From UBA2882 sp964619485 (lineage in GTDB: Bacteria; Bacillota; Clostridia; Lachnospirales; Lachnospiraceae): a DNA stretch of 14,965 nt. Shown piece by piece: positions 6,701 to 13,977 of this stretch. Numbering within the stretch: position 1 is the first letter of the stretch; the number at the start of each line of letters is the position of its first letter. The stretch is taken from NCBI GenBank assembly GCA_964619485.1, contig CAZUCI010000066.1, forward strand, positions 1-14,965. The letters are read 5' to 3'. The notes below the pieces were generated by a model that saw only the letters and a program-made list of their open reading frames with translations, was not told where the DNA came from and searched no databases. The translations under genes and the position numbers were made by a program.

Positions 6701-7954
6701 TATAATTTTGATGGTTCCACGCTGTTGGATACGCAGCTGGTCGAGGAGGGCTCCGATGCTGTTCCACCTGAAGCTCCTGCAAGGGAAGGCTATACCTTTA
6801 CCCAGTGGCTGCCAAATTACACTGATGTTTCGGCTGACCTGAGTGTTTATCCTCAGTATACAACGGCAGCTGATGACGGAGGCGGGGGAAGCGGCGGTGG
6901 AGATACCGGAGATACGGCAACCTATCACAGTGTTACCTTTTACAATTTTGACGGCTCCATGAAAATCAGCATCCAGAGAGTTGTTGATGGCGGCGCAGCA
7001 ACGGAGCCGGCTACAGTACCGGAGCGGGATGGCTACACCTTTACCGGATGGCTGCCTGAGTTTAGCAATGTTATTTCCGATTTGGATATTTATCCTCAGT
7101 ATAAATCCAATGGAACATCAGGTGATGATAACAATGGGGGAGATAATAACAACAATGGAAGTGGCGACAATGGGACCAATAATAACGGAACCGACAACAA
7201 TACGAACAACAATGGTACAACTGCCACTCCGAATACCAATAATACCACAACAAACAATACAACCAATACCGCAAAGCCAGGAACTTCAACCACTACCAAC
7301 AAGGGGACTGTAAGCGGAAATGGAAGTGGAACATCAAACAAGAATAATACCACTACCAATAAGGGAAGCGGAAACAGTACGGTATCGGTAGATAAATCCG
7401 GAATATCCAATTCAAACCTTGTTTCGGCATCCGTAAATGGCTCCTCAGACGATTATGTTGTTAAAATTACGGACAGTGAGACCGCAAAGAGTGCTGTGGA
7501 ACAGGCATTACTCAATGAGTATGGTTCCCTGGATGCAATCCGCTATTTTGCCATGGATATCAGTTTGTATGATAAAACCGGAACAACAAAGATTCAGAAT
7601 ACTGATGGTATAAGTGTGACGGTTACCATGCCACTTCCGGATGCGCTGGCGTCCTATGCCGGAAATAATAAGGTGGGAGCAGTTGCATCAAGCGGTGCTT
7701 TGGAAAAACTGCAGGCCCGTTTTACAACAATCAATAATGTGCCCTGTGTATCGTTTGTGGCAACACATTTCTCGCCATATACGATTTATGTTGATTTGAA
7801 TGATATGTCAGCTGCAGGAAGTATAGATGCCACACCAGTGACAGGCGATCCAATTCATCCAAAGTGGTTCCTTGCGATGGGACTTGCAATTCTCTCTGTT
7901 TTCCTGTTTGCCATGAAGGGATCAAAGAGAAAAGTAGTGAAGGTAATATCTTAA
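3707..7954 (+). CDS. Cell-wall-anchored LRR_5/BspA-like surface protein with two Listeria-Bacteroides repeats, 1415 aa
   Basis: Secreted surface protein, probably for adhesion or ligand binding. A basic start and hydrophobic helix (residues about 18-37) form a signal peptide with likely cleavage after VEA (about 44). Residues 45-215 are unrecognised. Three LRR_5 blocks follow (about 219-475, 490-622, 741-985), with repeats such as SIGNFAFSGC and IPxxVxxIxxxAF. Each block ends in a capping segment such as SPAYVYAVKFG. Two Flg_new/Listeria-Bacteroides repeats (993-1052, 1073-1132) carry VKFYNFDG and GYTFTGWLP. An Asn/Thr/Gly linker (1133-1232) leads to a ~135-residue pre-anchor module ending in HFSPYTIY, then the sorting signal TPVTGD (1376-1381), a hydrophobic helix and the basic tail KGSKRK. 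AAGGAG lies 11 bases before ATG. An unusual cysteine/histidine cluster occupies 416-472. It is in an operon with the sortase before it and a second LRR protein 19 bases after it. Confidence 0.92.
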   Translation: MAKKRAHKNKNSRLRRTVLGTLSAVFMISAIIVAMVPVRQVEAVTDVDEWSHVVTADPNSIIPAYTSAPVFSSADALFRVAYVNRTGSTSMEGVLVYYDGDSSLAPASLIIPDSISAYQLDSENRMCAVSGDQEYLYYISQEQEVDVSGNTITPQVISPALASNTGDWSGKPLYVSTDGINLSVQKEQLSIDVRYIGSQKFTPSLSSPTGGSYEAEGTGVFENARNFSSVTIPDHILAIGNNAFEGCQMRSVALGGKVHSIGNFAFSGCNQLGSVSFSAETNLEEIGAHAFADCTYLSSISVPDQVIKIGDCCFRNDTALSAVNIYGTNSDGNTSLETLGDGVFYGCTALGQMYLPRKLSNIDTVNYLFYDCSSLNYLSFPISSGTSDKTFNANNVTGCSGLLTVSVPNRDLKFDCDCALSSSHKLGDGENCAFGKKNLGCHTPFPDEFEVDDRFCIMSYRNSEAYTYACDHEYSVGYLDAGYEGQFERVKGNYFYCVNENNELIKFSVANASADSSIVDIPDNIGSHHISAIGSSTFQNNNNIKYVHIPASVTSIAESAFKGCHNLSEVEFADAMSIESIGADAFRTETTSAEDADLRFVGTIGTSCEPYIYAMNPDNNYNASSLPTKYISYTSAFPSNLQVELDVETDPLTNALVSAVPTLVSAPTYEQFKNGDYSLSTYPDKKDEQNAIVSSAYTKYHDMTVNGNDGVVFSEDEQAVLDAVFKATVPYGVDALKDDVYKGNEAITSVILNSVTHVPDEAFAGCTALETFIMRSSGKDGGESLGDKVFLDDDALTTVSLPSTLTQLGSLPFYKDSNLSSVTFNDNPLFTCENAIIYALDSEGKKVEVIECLETRGNTVGTGKIREEELADVTKVAPHAFENCTGVTQVYFGDAALDEIPDYCFSGCTKLNYCEVSPLTKSIGDYAFQNTSLSDIRIPTGTQMIAENAFVTTDELGVDSLIRGLNIQCEENSPAYVYAVKFGFGTEDRILHKYTVKFYNFDGSTLLDTQLVEEGSDAVPPEAPAREGYTFTQWLPNYTDVSADLSVYPQYTTAADDGGGGSGGGDTGDTATYHSVTFYNFDGSMKISIQRVVDGGAATEPATVPERDGYTFTGWLPEFSNVISDLDIYPQYKSNGTSGDDNNGGDNNNNGSGDNGTNNNGTDNNTNNNGTTATPNTNNTTTNNTTNTAKPGTSTTTNKGTVSGNGSGTSNKNNTTTNKGSGNSTVSVDKSGISNSNLVSASVNGSSDDYVVKITDSETAKSAVEQALLNEYGSLDAIRYFAMDISLYDKTGTTKIQNTDGISVTVTMPLPDALASYAGNNKVGAVASSGALEKLQARFTTINNVPCVSFVATHFSPYTIYVDLNDMSAAGSIDATPVTGDPIHPKWFLAMGLAILSVFLFAMKGSKRKVVKVIS

Positions 7955-7962
7955 GGTCATTC

Positions 7963-7968
7963 AAGGAG
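7963..7968 (+). promoter_or_regulatory. Shine-Dalgarno site that sets the second LRR start
   Basis: AAGGAG ends at 7968, 5 bases before ATG at 7974. The alternative in-frame GTG at 7968 overlaps this site and cannot use it, so 7974 is the start. Confidence 0.8.
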
Positions 7969-7973
7969 TGTTT

Positions 7974-10754
7974 ATGAAAAAGGTACTGAAAATTCTGGGA
8001 ATCAGTCTGATGGTTTTAGCCATTGTTCTGACTCAGATTCCAGCCTCCAGGCTGCAGGCCAGTGGAAGTGCCAGTGATGGACTTCTCATGGACAAAACTA
8101 CATTAGTTAAATATACAGGCACGGCTACGTCCGTGTCTGTTCCGTCTGGGGTAAAAACAATTCAGGCAGAGGCCTTCGCTGATTGTACGAGCCTGTCTGG
8201 AGTTACTTTTCCCTCCTCTCTGGAAAAAATCGAGAACAGTGCCTTTAGCGGGTGTGAGAACATTAGACGGATCATCATTCCGGAGGGGTGTACCAGCATT
8301 GGAAATGGTGCCTTCGCAGATTGTAAAAATCTTTCAGCTGTGACACTTCCGGCTTCCTTAACGGAATTGGGCAGTGGCGTTTTTGCAGGCTGTGAGGATT
8401 TAAAAACAGTGAATATCACCAAAGGAAACAACAGCTTTATCTGTGAAGATGGTGTCATATACAGCGCAGATAAAACAAGATTAGCTGCGGTTCTGGCCGG
8501 AAGGGATAAAACCTCCTACAGTATGCCGAATACAGTTGAAGCTGTGGATAAGTATGCGTTTTGGGGCTGTGATAATCTTGCAACGGTATCCTTGAGCAAC
8601 CGTCTCTCTGAGATTGGGGATTATACCTTCTCCAATGCAGCCGGCCTTACCTCTGTCAATATTCCATTTTCGGTCAGGTCAATTGGAATCAAAGCGTTCG
8701 AGGACTGTAGAAAGCTGGGAGATGTCAATGTGCCGCTTTCTGTAGGCAGCATTGCTGATTCGGCATTTGATGGCTGCAGAAGCCTGAATATTATTGCAGA
8801 GGAAAACAGCACCGCAGCTAAATTCTTTGAAACCTTTGAGGCAAATCAAGCGGCGCAGATGGAATATGAAGATTCTCTGTCGGGTAATAAGCTTGTTGAT
8901 TCGGATGAGAAGGACAATAACAGTACAGACAGTGAGAGTCAGAATTCTACAGACAAGTATTATGCTTCAGATGTGGACAATTACGTGGAGTGGGATGTGG
9001 ACAGCCCGGGTGTTTTAGGCAGGACAAAGGTAGTTTCCAGACAGGCAGTTGTTTTGATGGATGCCAATGCCGGAACTGTGTATAACGGTGAACAGTCTGG
9101 TTCTGTATCACAAAATGGTGACGAGACTTTGGTTACGCCGGATAAGCTTCAGCAGAGTATTATTCGGAATGGGACAACAGTTGCCCATAAGGCTTTTTAT
9201 CAGAATCAGGCTCTTTTATCCTTTTCCATTCCATCAGGTGTTAACCGTATTGATGATTTTGCATTTGCAAGAAGTGGATTAACAGGCATTGATATTCCCT
9301 CTGGCGTGACTGAGATTGGATATGGGGCTTTTTATCATTGTGATAATCTGAGCAGCGTTTCCGTTCCGGCAACGGTGACGGAGATTGAGCCGGAGGCATT
9401 TTCTTATACCAGATGGCTGAACGACTGGGAACAGAGTGGCGATGTGGATGATTTTCTTGTTGTTGGAGATGGCATTTTAATTGCATACAAAGGGAATGGA
9501 AATCAGGTTACCATTCCGTCCAATGTCCGTCAGATTGGTGCGGAGGTATTTAAGGATCACACGGAGCTTGAGCAGGTTTCCCTTTCTGATGAATTATCAG
9601 TTATCGGAGAGGATGCTTTTTCCGGCTGCAGCAATCTTTCCAATATATCAGGTGGCAGTAATCTGACAGAGATCAGAGACCGTGCTTTTTACGGATGCCC
9701 TCTTGAAACCGTTCGGATTCCTGCAACAGTTTCAAGGCTTGGATTAAAAGCCTTCGGCGGCAATGAGACAATAGATTCTGCTATCTTTTTGGGGAATACG
9801 CTTCCTCAATTGTCCTATGAAAAAACAGCGACAAGGCTGACCAATGAGTCATTTCGTGGAGATTGTCTGGATGGAATTCCCATTGCTGTCATTAACAGTG
9901 CTGACGTAGCTCTGTCCGGAACAGTTCTTGATGCTTCCGTTCCCGGCTTTTCGGGTGCGGTTGTAGTGGTTGATGATGAGTCAGCAGGAACAGCACATAC
10001 GGTACAGGTTTCAAACACGGCCGGCGCAGAGAATATTCCAAAGGAATTTTCCTTATATAATAAGATTTATTCATTAACAACAGACGATGGAGCTTTGGAG
10101 AATGCGGCATCCTCCAATTCAAGCTTATCTGAAAATACTATTGATACATTAAAAAAGGTTACAATTTCCAATATTGATTCCAGTCAGGTTTCTGTACAGA
10201 TGTCCGGCTCCACTGTGGATACAGACGGGTATCTTTTTAATATGACACAGGAGGAGAAGGATGGAACACAATTATTGAAGAGTACAGTGGAAAAGGAATA
10301 TGGCTTCGTGGATGACAATAATTATTATGCCATGGAGCTTTCCATGAATGATCCTACAGATACCATTCCAATCAGCAGATTAGGCAGGGATATGCTGACT
10401 GTTACCATGCCTGTTCCGGCGGAGCTTTTGGATGACGAGGTATGTGTGGTGAGCCTGGATGAAAGAGACAGTCTTGAAATTACATTTTGTAATTATCTTG
10501 AAAGAGATGGACAGACCTGTATTTCCTTTGAGGTTAATCATTTTTCGCCATATGCGCTGTATGGAGCTGACGGTGAATTAAAGGACCGCATTACGCAGAA
10601 GAAAAGTAATGCTTCAGGTGCAGCTCTTTTGGATTCCTCTCCAGACACGGGAGAGCGCGTTGATATCCGCATTTTGCTGTTTGTTGGTGTTTTTGCATTG
10701 GGCTTATTCTTACTGATGGCAGGCTGCACCAGAAAAAAGATGATAAAAAAATAA
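7974..10754 (+). CDS. Second cell-wall-anchored LRR_5/BspA-like surface protein, 926 aa
   Basis: Secreted partner of the preceding LRR protein. The signal peptide is MKK plus a hydrophobic helix (about 4-22), with likely cleavage near RLQA (29). LRR_5 block one spans about 38-290 (IPEGCTSIGNGAFADC and similar units). It is separated by an acidic Ser/Asn linker and an unassigned stretch from block two, about 389-615, which includes the BspA-type FLVVGDGILIAYKG element. Residues about 730-867 match the pre-anchor module of the upstream protein (LTVTMPVP, CISFEVNHFSPYALY against VTVTMPLP, CVSFVATHFSPYTIY). The C-terminus has SPDTGE (889-894), a hydrophobic helix and TRKKMIKK, a [S/T]PxTG sorting signal matching the sortase encoded two genes upstream. 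It lacks the Listeria-Bacteroides repeats and long Asn linker of its neighbour. A strong terminator follows the stop. Confidence 0.92.
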   Translation: MKKVLKILGISLMVLAIVLTQIPASRLQASGSASDGLLMDKTTLVKYTGTATSVSVPSGVKTIQAEAFADCTSLSGVTFPSSLEKIENSAFSGCENIRRIIIPEGCTSIGNGAFADCKNLSAVTLPASLTELGSGVFAGCEDLKTVNITKGNNSFICEDGVIYSADKTRLAAVLAGRDKTSYSMPNTVEAVDKYAFWGCDNLATVSLSNRLSEIGDYTFSNAAGLTSVNIPFSVRSIGIKAFEDCRKLGDVNVPLSVGSIADSAFDGCRSLNIIAEENSTAAKFFETFEANQAAQMEYEDSLSGNKLVDSDEKDNNSTDSESQNSTDKYYASDVDNYVEWDVDSPGVLGRTKVVSRQAVVLMDANAGTVYNGEQSGSVSQNGDETLVTPDKLQQSIIRNGTTVAHKAFYQNQALLSFSIPSGVNRIDDFAFARSGLTGIDIPSGVTEIGYGAFYHCDNLSSVSVPATVTEIEPEAFSYTRWLNDWEQSGDVDDFLVVGDGILIAYKGNGNQVTIPSNVRQIGAEVFKDHTELEQVSLSDELSVIGEDAFSGCSNLSNISGGSNLTEIRDRAFYGCPLETVRIPATVSRLGLKAFGGNETIDSAIFLGNTLPQLSYEKTATRLTNESFRGDCLDGIPIAVINSADVALSGTVLDASVPGFSGAVVVVDDESAGTAHTVQVSNTAGAENIPKEFSLYNKIYSLTTDDGALENAASSNSSLSENTIDTLKKVTISNIDSSQVSVQMSGSTVDTDGYLFNMTQEEKDGTQLLKSTVEKEYGFVDDNNYYAMELSMNDPTDTIPISRLGRDMLTVTMPVPAELLDDEVCVVSLDERDSLEITFCNYLERDGQTCISFEVNHFSPYALYGADGELKDRITQKKSNASGAALLDSSPDTGERVDIRILLFVGVFALGLFLLMAGCTRKKMIKK

Positions 10755-10784
10755 GGGATTGCCCATTCATAAAATAAAGGACAT

Positions 10785-10828
10785 AAAAAAACTTCCGTCA
10801 TAAATTAAAAGAAACGGGAGTTTTTTTA
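10785..10828 (+). terminator. Rho-independent terminator of the sortase/LRR operon
   Basis: The left arm at 10785-10798 (seven A, then CTTCCGT) pairs with the right arm at 10814-10827 (ACGGGAG, then seven T). This gives 14 pairs including one G-T wobble, with a 15-base loop. It lies 31 bases after the second LRR stop. The right arm also contains the ribosome-binding site of the next gene. Confidence 0.85.
10815..10820 (+). promoter_or_regulatory. Ribosome-binding site of the protease gene, inside the terminator stem
   Basis: CGGGAG lies 8 bases before the TTG start at 10829 and is fully paired in the terminator hairpin. Transcripts reading through from the LRR operon would have this site masked. 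No convincing separate promoter was found between 10755 and 10828. Confidence 0.6.
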
Positions 10829-11755
10829 TTGGATAGAGTATTTGAGAGGCTTCATATAGATTATGCAAGAAAAATAGGGTTAACCGGAAATGGTGTCCGT
10901 ATTTGTGTGCTTGATACCGGTATTTTTTCTCATAGGGATTTTGATCATAGAATTGTTGGATTTCGCGATTTTTTATATGGAAGCAGTGGTGCAAACTATG
11001 ATGATAATGGTCATGGAACGCATGTATGCGGAATTGTGGCAGGAAGCGGAGCGGCAAGCAGGGGGAGATATCAGGGAATTGCACCTAAGGCAGAGCTGGT
11101 TGTGGGAAAAATACTGGACCAGAACGGAAAGGGCGATCTGGAGCTCCTTTTAGAAGCCTTTGACTGGATTTTGAAAGAGCAAAAAGAGCTGAATATAAAG
11201 GTTGTTAATGTTTCCATTGGAATTACGGAGAGCCATCAATGGATGAATACGGTAAAAAAAAGAGAACTGATCCAAAGGTATGTGAGGAAGCTTTATGACC
11301 AGCATATTCTGGTTGTATCAGCAGCCGGTAATCTTGGTCCACTGTCCCACACAATTTCACTTCTGGGGGAGAGTCCGCTGGTGATCTGCGTTGGCTGTCA
11401 TGATCTTTTTGCACAGGACAGTAAGGGAAAAAAAAGCTGCGAAAGCTTTTCCGGAAGAGGACCAACACTTTATGCTGAAAAAAAGCCGGATGTTGTCGCA
11501 CCTGGGACAGATATCATATCCTGCAGCAGGGATTTTGCGGGATATGTCAGAAAGACGGGGACTTCCATGGCCTGTCCCATTGTAACCGGACTTGCAGCGT
11601 TGTTATGGGAAAAAAATCCGCATAGGACAATGGATGAATGGATGCGTGGCATACGGAATGGTGCCACTGACCTGGGGGAACCGTGGAATAAACAGGGGTA
11701 TGGAATGATTGATGCAAAAAAAATGTTATTTACACCCGAAAATATTGACATATAA
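10829..11755 (+). CDS. Subtilisin-like serine protease (S8), signal-less, 308 aa
   Basis: Endopeptidase of the subtilase family. The catalytic triad is complete: Asp29 in CVLDTGI, His62 in GHGTHVCGI and Ser246 in GTSMACP, with the oxyanion Asn168 in AAGNLGP. There is no signal peptide, no long propeptide and no anchor. The catalytic domain starts within ~20 residues of the N-terminus (YARKIGLTGNGV), as in intracellular subtilisins, so a cytoplasmic location is expected. Translation starts at TTG (10829), with the ribosome site in the preceding terminator arm and no in-frame ATG before the catalytic Asp. The gene is separated by the terminator from the LRR operon, and its last codons overlap the -35 box of the citrate operon promoter. 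Targets are unknown. Confidence 0.93.
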   Translation: MDRVFERLHIDYARKIGLTGNGVRICVLDTGIFSHRDFDHRIVGFRDFLYGSSGANYDDNGHGTHVCGIVAGSGAASRGRYQGIAPKAELVVGKILDQNGKGDLELLLEAFDWILKEQKELNIKVVNVSIGITESHQWMNTVKKRELIQRYVRKLYDQHILVVSAAGNLGPLSHTISLLGESPLVICVGCHDLFAQDSKGKKSCESFSGRGPTLYAEKKPDVVAPGTDIISCSRDFAGYVRKTGTSMACPIVTGLAALLWEKNPHRTMDEWMRGIRNGATDLGEPWNKQGYGMIDAKKMLFTPENIDI

Positions 11756-11773
11756 AGTACTATTGTATACAAT
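11745..11773 (+). promoter_or_regulatory. Sigma-A promoter of the citrate synthase/isocitrate dehydrogenase operon
   Basis: TTGACA at 11745-11750 (6/6), a 17-base spacer and TACAAT at 11768-11773 (5/6). The -35 box overlaps the end of the protease gene. Transcription should start near 11780, giving a leader of about 48 bases before ATG at 11828. Confidence 0.8.
11762..11773. promoter_or_regulatory. Perfect palindrome covering the -10 box, candidate GntR operator
   Basis: ATTGTATACAAT is its own reverse complement and completely covers the -10 element of the operon promoter. Short palindromes with TTGT and ACAA half-sites are typical of GntR/FCD regulators, and one is encoded by the second gene of this operon. 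Binding here would block RNA polymerase, implying autorepression. The assignment of this protein to this site is inference. Confidence 0.6.
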
Positions 11774-11813
11774 TATACATGAACACGATCTAAGGGATTG
11801 AGACTGAAAAATC

Positions 11814-11820
11814 GGGAGGA
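11814..11820 (+). promoter_or_regulatory. Shine-Dalgarno site that sets the citrate synthase start
   Basis: GGGAGGA, 7 bases before ATG at 11828. It rules out the in-frame TTG at 11798, which would start before the ribosome site. Confidence 0.8.
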
Positions 11821-11827
11821 AAATAAG

Positions 11828-13297
11828 ATGAATATGGACAACGAGTATACAGAGGATTTTCAAAGTGGGAACCGTTTTGCAAATCGACCTGTGACAATGA
11901 ATCCTAAGAAAAACTTATTGGAGATTGAGGAGCATATGTACATTTTGGATGATGTGGAAAAGCCAAATGTATTTCGAAATATGTTTCCTTATTCTGAGGT
12001 ACCAAAGATTCCTTTTAATGACAGAATAGTACCTCATAATATGCCGAGAGAGATCTGGATTACGGATACAACGTTTCGTGATGGACAGCAGTCCAGAGCA
12101 CCCTATACAACGGAGCAGATTGTTAAAATATATGATTATCTTCACAAGCTGGGTGGACCGAATGGGATGATTCGTGCCAGCGAGTTCTTTTTGTATTCCA
12201 AAAAGGACAGAGATGCTGTTTATAAATGTATGGAGAGAGGGTATCAGTTTCCAGAGGTTACCAGCTGGATTCGTGCCAGCAAGGAGGATTTTAAGCTGGT
12301 AAAGGAAATCGGAATGAAGGAGACTGGAATTCTTGTGAGCTGCTCCGATTATCATATTTTTTTGAAATTGAAAATGACGAGAAAACAGGCAATGGAGCAT
12401 TATTTAAGTGTTGTTCGTGATTGTCTGGAGGAAGGCATCAGTGTCAGATGTCATCTGGAGGATATTACCAGAGCTGATATCTATGGATATGTAGTTCCAT
12501 TCTGTCTGGAGCTGATGAAGCTGATGGAGGAATACAAGATACCAATTAAGGTTCGTGCCTGTGATACCATGGGATATGGAGTCAATTATCCAGGTGCCGT
12601 TATTCCAAGAAGTGTACAGGGTATCATTTATGCAATCCATACCCACGCAGGAGTACCTCATTCCCTGATTGAATGGCATGGTCATAATGACTTTTATAAG
12701 GCTGTTTCCAATTCTACTACAGCATGGCTTTATGGCTGCTCCGGGGTAAATACTTCACTTTTTGGTATCGGTGAGAGAACCGGAAATACACCGTTGGAGG
12801 CCATGGTGTTTGAGTATGCACAGCTAAAGGGCAACTTAAATGGTATGGATACAAGGGTAATCACAGAGCTGGCAGAATATTACGAGAAGGAAATTGGATA
12901 TGAAATACCACCAAGAACTCCTTTTGTTGGTAAAAATTTCAATGTAACCCGTGCCGGTATTCACGCAGACGGTCTATTGAAAAATGAGGAAATTTATAAT
13001 ATATTTGATACGGATAAGTTTTTAAATCGTCCGGTTCTCTGTGCCGTATCCAACACATCAGGACTTGCAGGAATTGCACATTGGATCAATACCTATTTCC
13101 ACTTGAAGGGAGATTCCCAGTATCAAAAAAATGATATGCTGATCGTGGAGCTGAAAAAGTGGGTGGACAGACAGTATGAGGATGGCCGTGTAACTGTTAT
13201 GACAGACAAAGAGCTGATTGCACAGATCAGGGAAACCTGTCTGAAATTAAATGTAGATTCTCCAATGGAAAGACAGAGTAAAGGTGAGAATGTATGA
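11828..13297 (+). CDS. Probable Re-citrate synthase (DRE-TIM metallolyase, isopropylmalate synthase-like), 489 aa
   Basis: Likely condenses acetyl-CoA with oxaloacetate to citrate, the first step towards 2-oxoglutarate and glutamate. It has the DRE-TIM signature DTTFRDGQQ at 80-88, the metal-ligand motif HGHND at 284-288 and GIGERTGNTPLE at 313-324. The RAGIHADG segment (375-382) is the counterpart of HxxGIHxDG in isopropylmalate/homocitrate synthases. There is no recognisable C-terminal LeuA allosteric domain, arguing against a leucine-feedback isopropylmalate synthase. Re-citrate synthases of anaerobes such as Clostridium kluyveri belong to this family and are often misnamed 2-isopropylmalate synthase or even histone-lysine methyltransferase. 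The shared operon with isocitrate dehydrogenase is the main reason for the citrate call; isopropylmalate or homocitrate synthase remains possible. The regulator gene overlaps its stop by ATGA. Confidence 0.8.
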   Translation: MNMDNEYTEDFQSGNRFANRPVTMNPKKNLLEIEEHMYILDDVEKPNVFRNMFPYSEVPKIPFNDRIVPHNMPREIWITDTTFRDGQQSRAPYTTEQIVKIYDYLHKLGGPNGMIRASEFFLYSKKDRDAVYKCMERGYQFPEVTSWIRASKEDFKLVKEIGMKETGILVSCSDYHIFLKLKMTRKQAMEHYLSVVRDCLEEGISVRCHLEDITRADIYGYVVPFCLELMKLMEEYKIPIKVRACDTMGYGVNYPGAVIPRSVQGIIYAIHTHAGVPHSLIEWHGHNDFYKAVSNSTTAWLYGCSGVNTSLFGIGERTGNTPLEAMVFEYAQLKGNLNGMDTRVITELAEYYEKEIGYEIPPRTPFVGKNFNVTRAGIHADGLLKNEEIYNIFDTDKFLNRPVLCAVSNTSGLAGIAHWINTYFHLKGDSQYQKNDMLIVELKKWVDRQYEDGRVTVMTDKELIAQIRETCLKLNVDSPMERQSKGENV

Positions 13298-13977
13298 ATG
13301 AGTTTAACCTAAAGGAAGAGGTAACCGATAAGTATTCCCTCAGGGGACGCGTATTCAATAAGCTCAGGGAAGATATTCTGAGTGGAAATTATAAGGAAAA
13401 CGACGAATTGCGTGAGCAGGCTATTGGAGAGGAGCTCGGTGTCTCCAGAACACCTGTAAGAGAGGCCTTCAGACAGCTGGAGCTGGAAGGACTTATTCGC
13501 ATTGTTCCCAACAAGGGAGCTTATGTTACAGGAATTACCACAAAGGATGTTGCAGATATCTATATGATGCGTGCCCTGCTGGAGGGACTTTGTGCAAAAT
13601 GGGCCACAGAGCATATTTCCACGGAGCAGATGCAGGAGATGGAAGAGAATGTTTATCTGGCTGAATTTCATGCCCAGAAGGGACATTCGGAACAGATTGC
13701 CATGCTGGATAACCGCTTTCATGAGATTATGTATGAGGCCTGCAACAGCAAGATGCTGGAACATACCCTGAAGGATTTTCATCAGTATGTATATAGAATC
13801 CGGAAGCAGACACTTGCCCAGGGTGCTAGGGGAAATGCGTCCAATCATGAGCACAGAGAGATTATGGAGGCAATCAAGGAAAAGGATGCCGCAAAGGCTG
13901 AAAGACTTGCCAATGCACATATGCTCAACGCTTATCAGAACATGGTAAATAAAGGCTTAGTTATTAAAGAAGAATAA
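13294..13977 (+). CDS. GntR-family transcriptional regulator, FCD subfamily, 227 aa
   Basis: DNA-binding repressor or activator with a ligand-sensing domain. The N-terminal winged helix spans about 15-80, with the recognition segment LGVSRTPVREAFRQLELEGLI and wing PNKGAYV. The FCD helical domain spans about 85-215. The metal/ligand residues typical of FCD proteins are present: Asp139 and His143 (DNRFH), His187 (EHREI) and His209 (AHMLNA), suggesting a metal-bound carboxylate effector, plausibly a citrate-pathway acid. The start ATG overlaps the stop of the preceding gene (ATGA, 13294-13297), a sign of translational coupling, with AAAGGTGAG upstream. Isocitrate dehydrogenase follows 31 bases later. 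It probably controls its own operon through the palindrome at 11762-11773. Confidence 0.93.
   Translation: MNEFNLKEEVTDKYSLRGRVFNKLREDILSGNYKENDELREQAIGEELGVSRTPVREAFRQLELEGLIRIVPNKGAYVTGITTKDVADIYMMRALLEGLCAKWATEHISTEQMQEMEENVYLAEFHAQKGHSEQIAMLDNRFHEIMYEACNSKMLEHTLKDFHQYVYRIRKQTLAQGARGNASNHEHREIMEAIKEKDAAKAERLANAHMLNAYQNMVNKGLVIKEE

Noticed and set aside
7071..7410. Antisense reading frames of 72 and 104 aa over the Asn-rich linker
   Set aside because: Their odd Val/Leu/Pro and Tyr/Cys composition is simply the complement of the repetitive linker codons.
3707..10754. CRISPR or mobile-element repeats suggested by the repeated motifs
   Set aside because: The repeats are degenerate in-frame protein repeats of LRR_5 type without constant DNA units or spacers.
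10755..10828. Sigma-A promoter for the protease
   Set aside because: AT-rich -10-like words (TAAAAT, TAAATT) exist but none has a -35 at acceptable spacing.
11915..12400. 161-aa open frame on the minus strand
   Set aside because: Shadow of the conserved citrate synthase-like gene, with no independent support.
11828..13297. Histone-lysine methyltransferase or plain leucine-pathway leuA
   Set aside because: No SET-type or methyltransferase motif is present; the DRE-TIM motifs are clear, no LeuA regulatory domain is seen and the neighbours are of citrate metabolism.
13309..13920. 203-aa open frame on the minus strand
   Set aside because: It lies fully inside the clear GntR gene, has no ribosome site and no recognisable domain.
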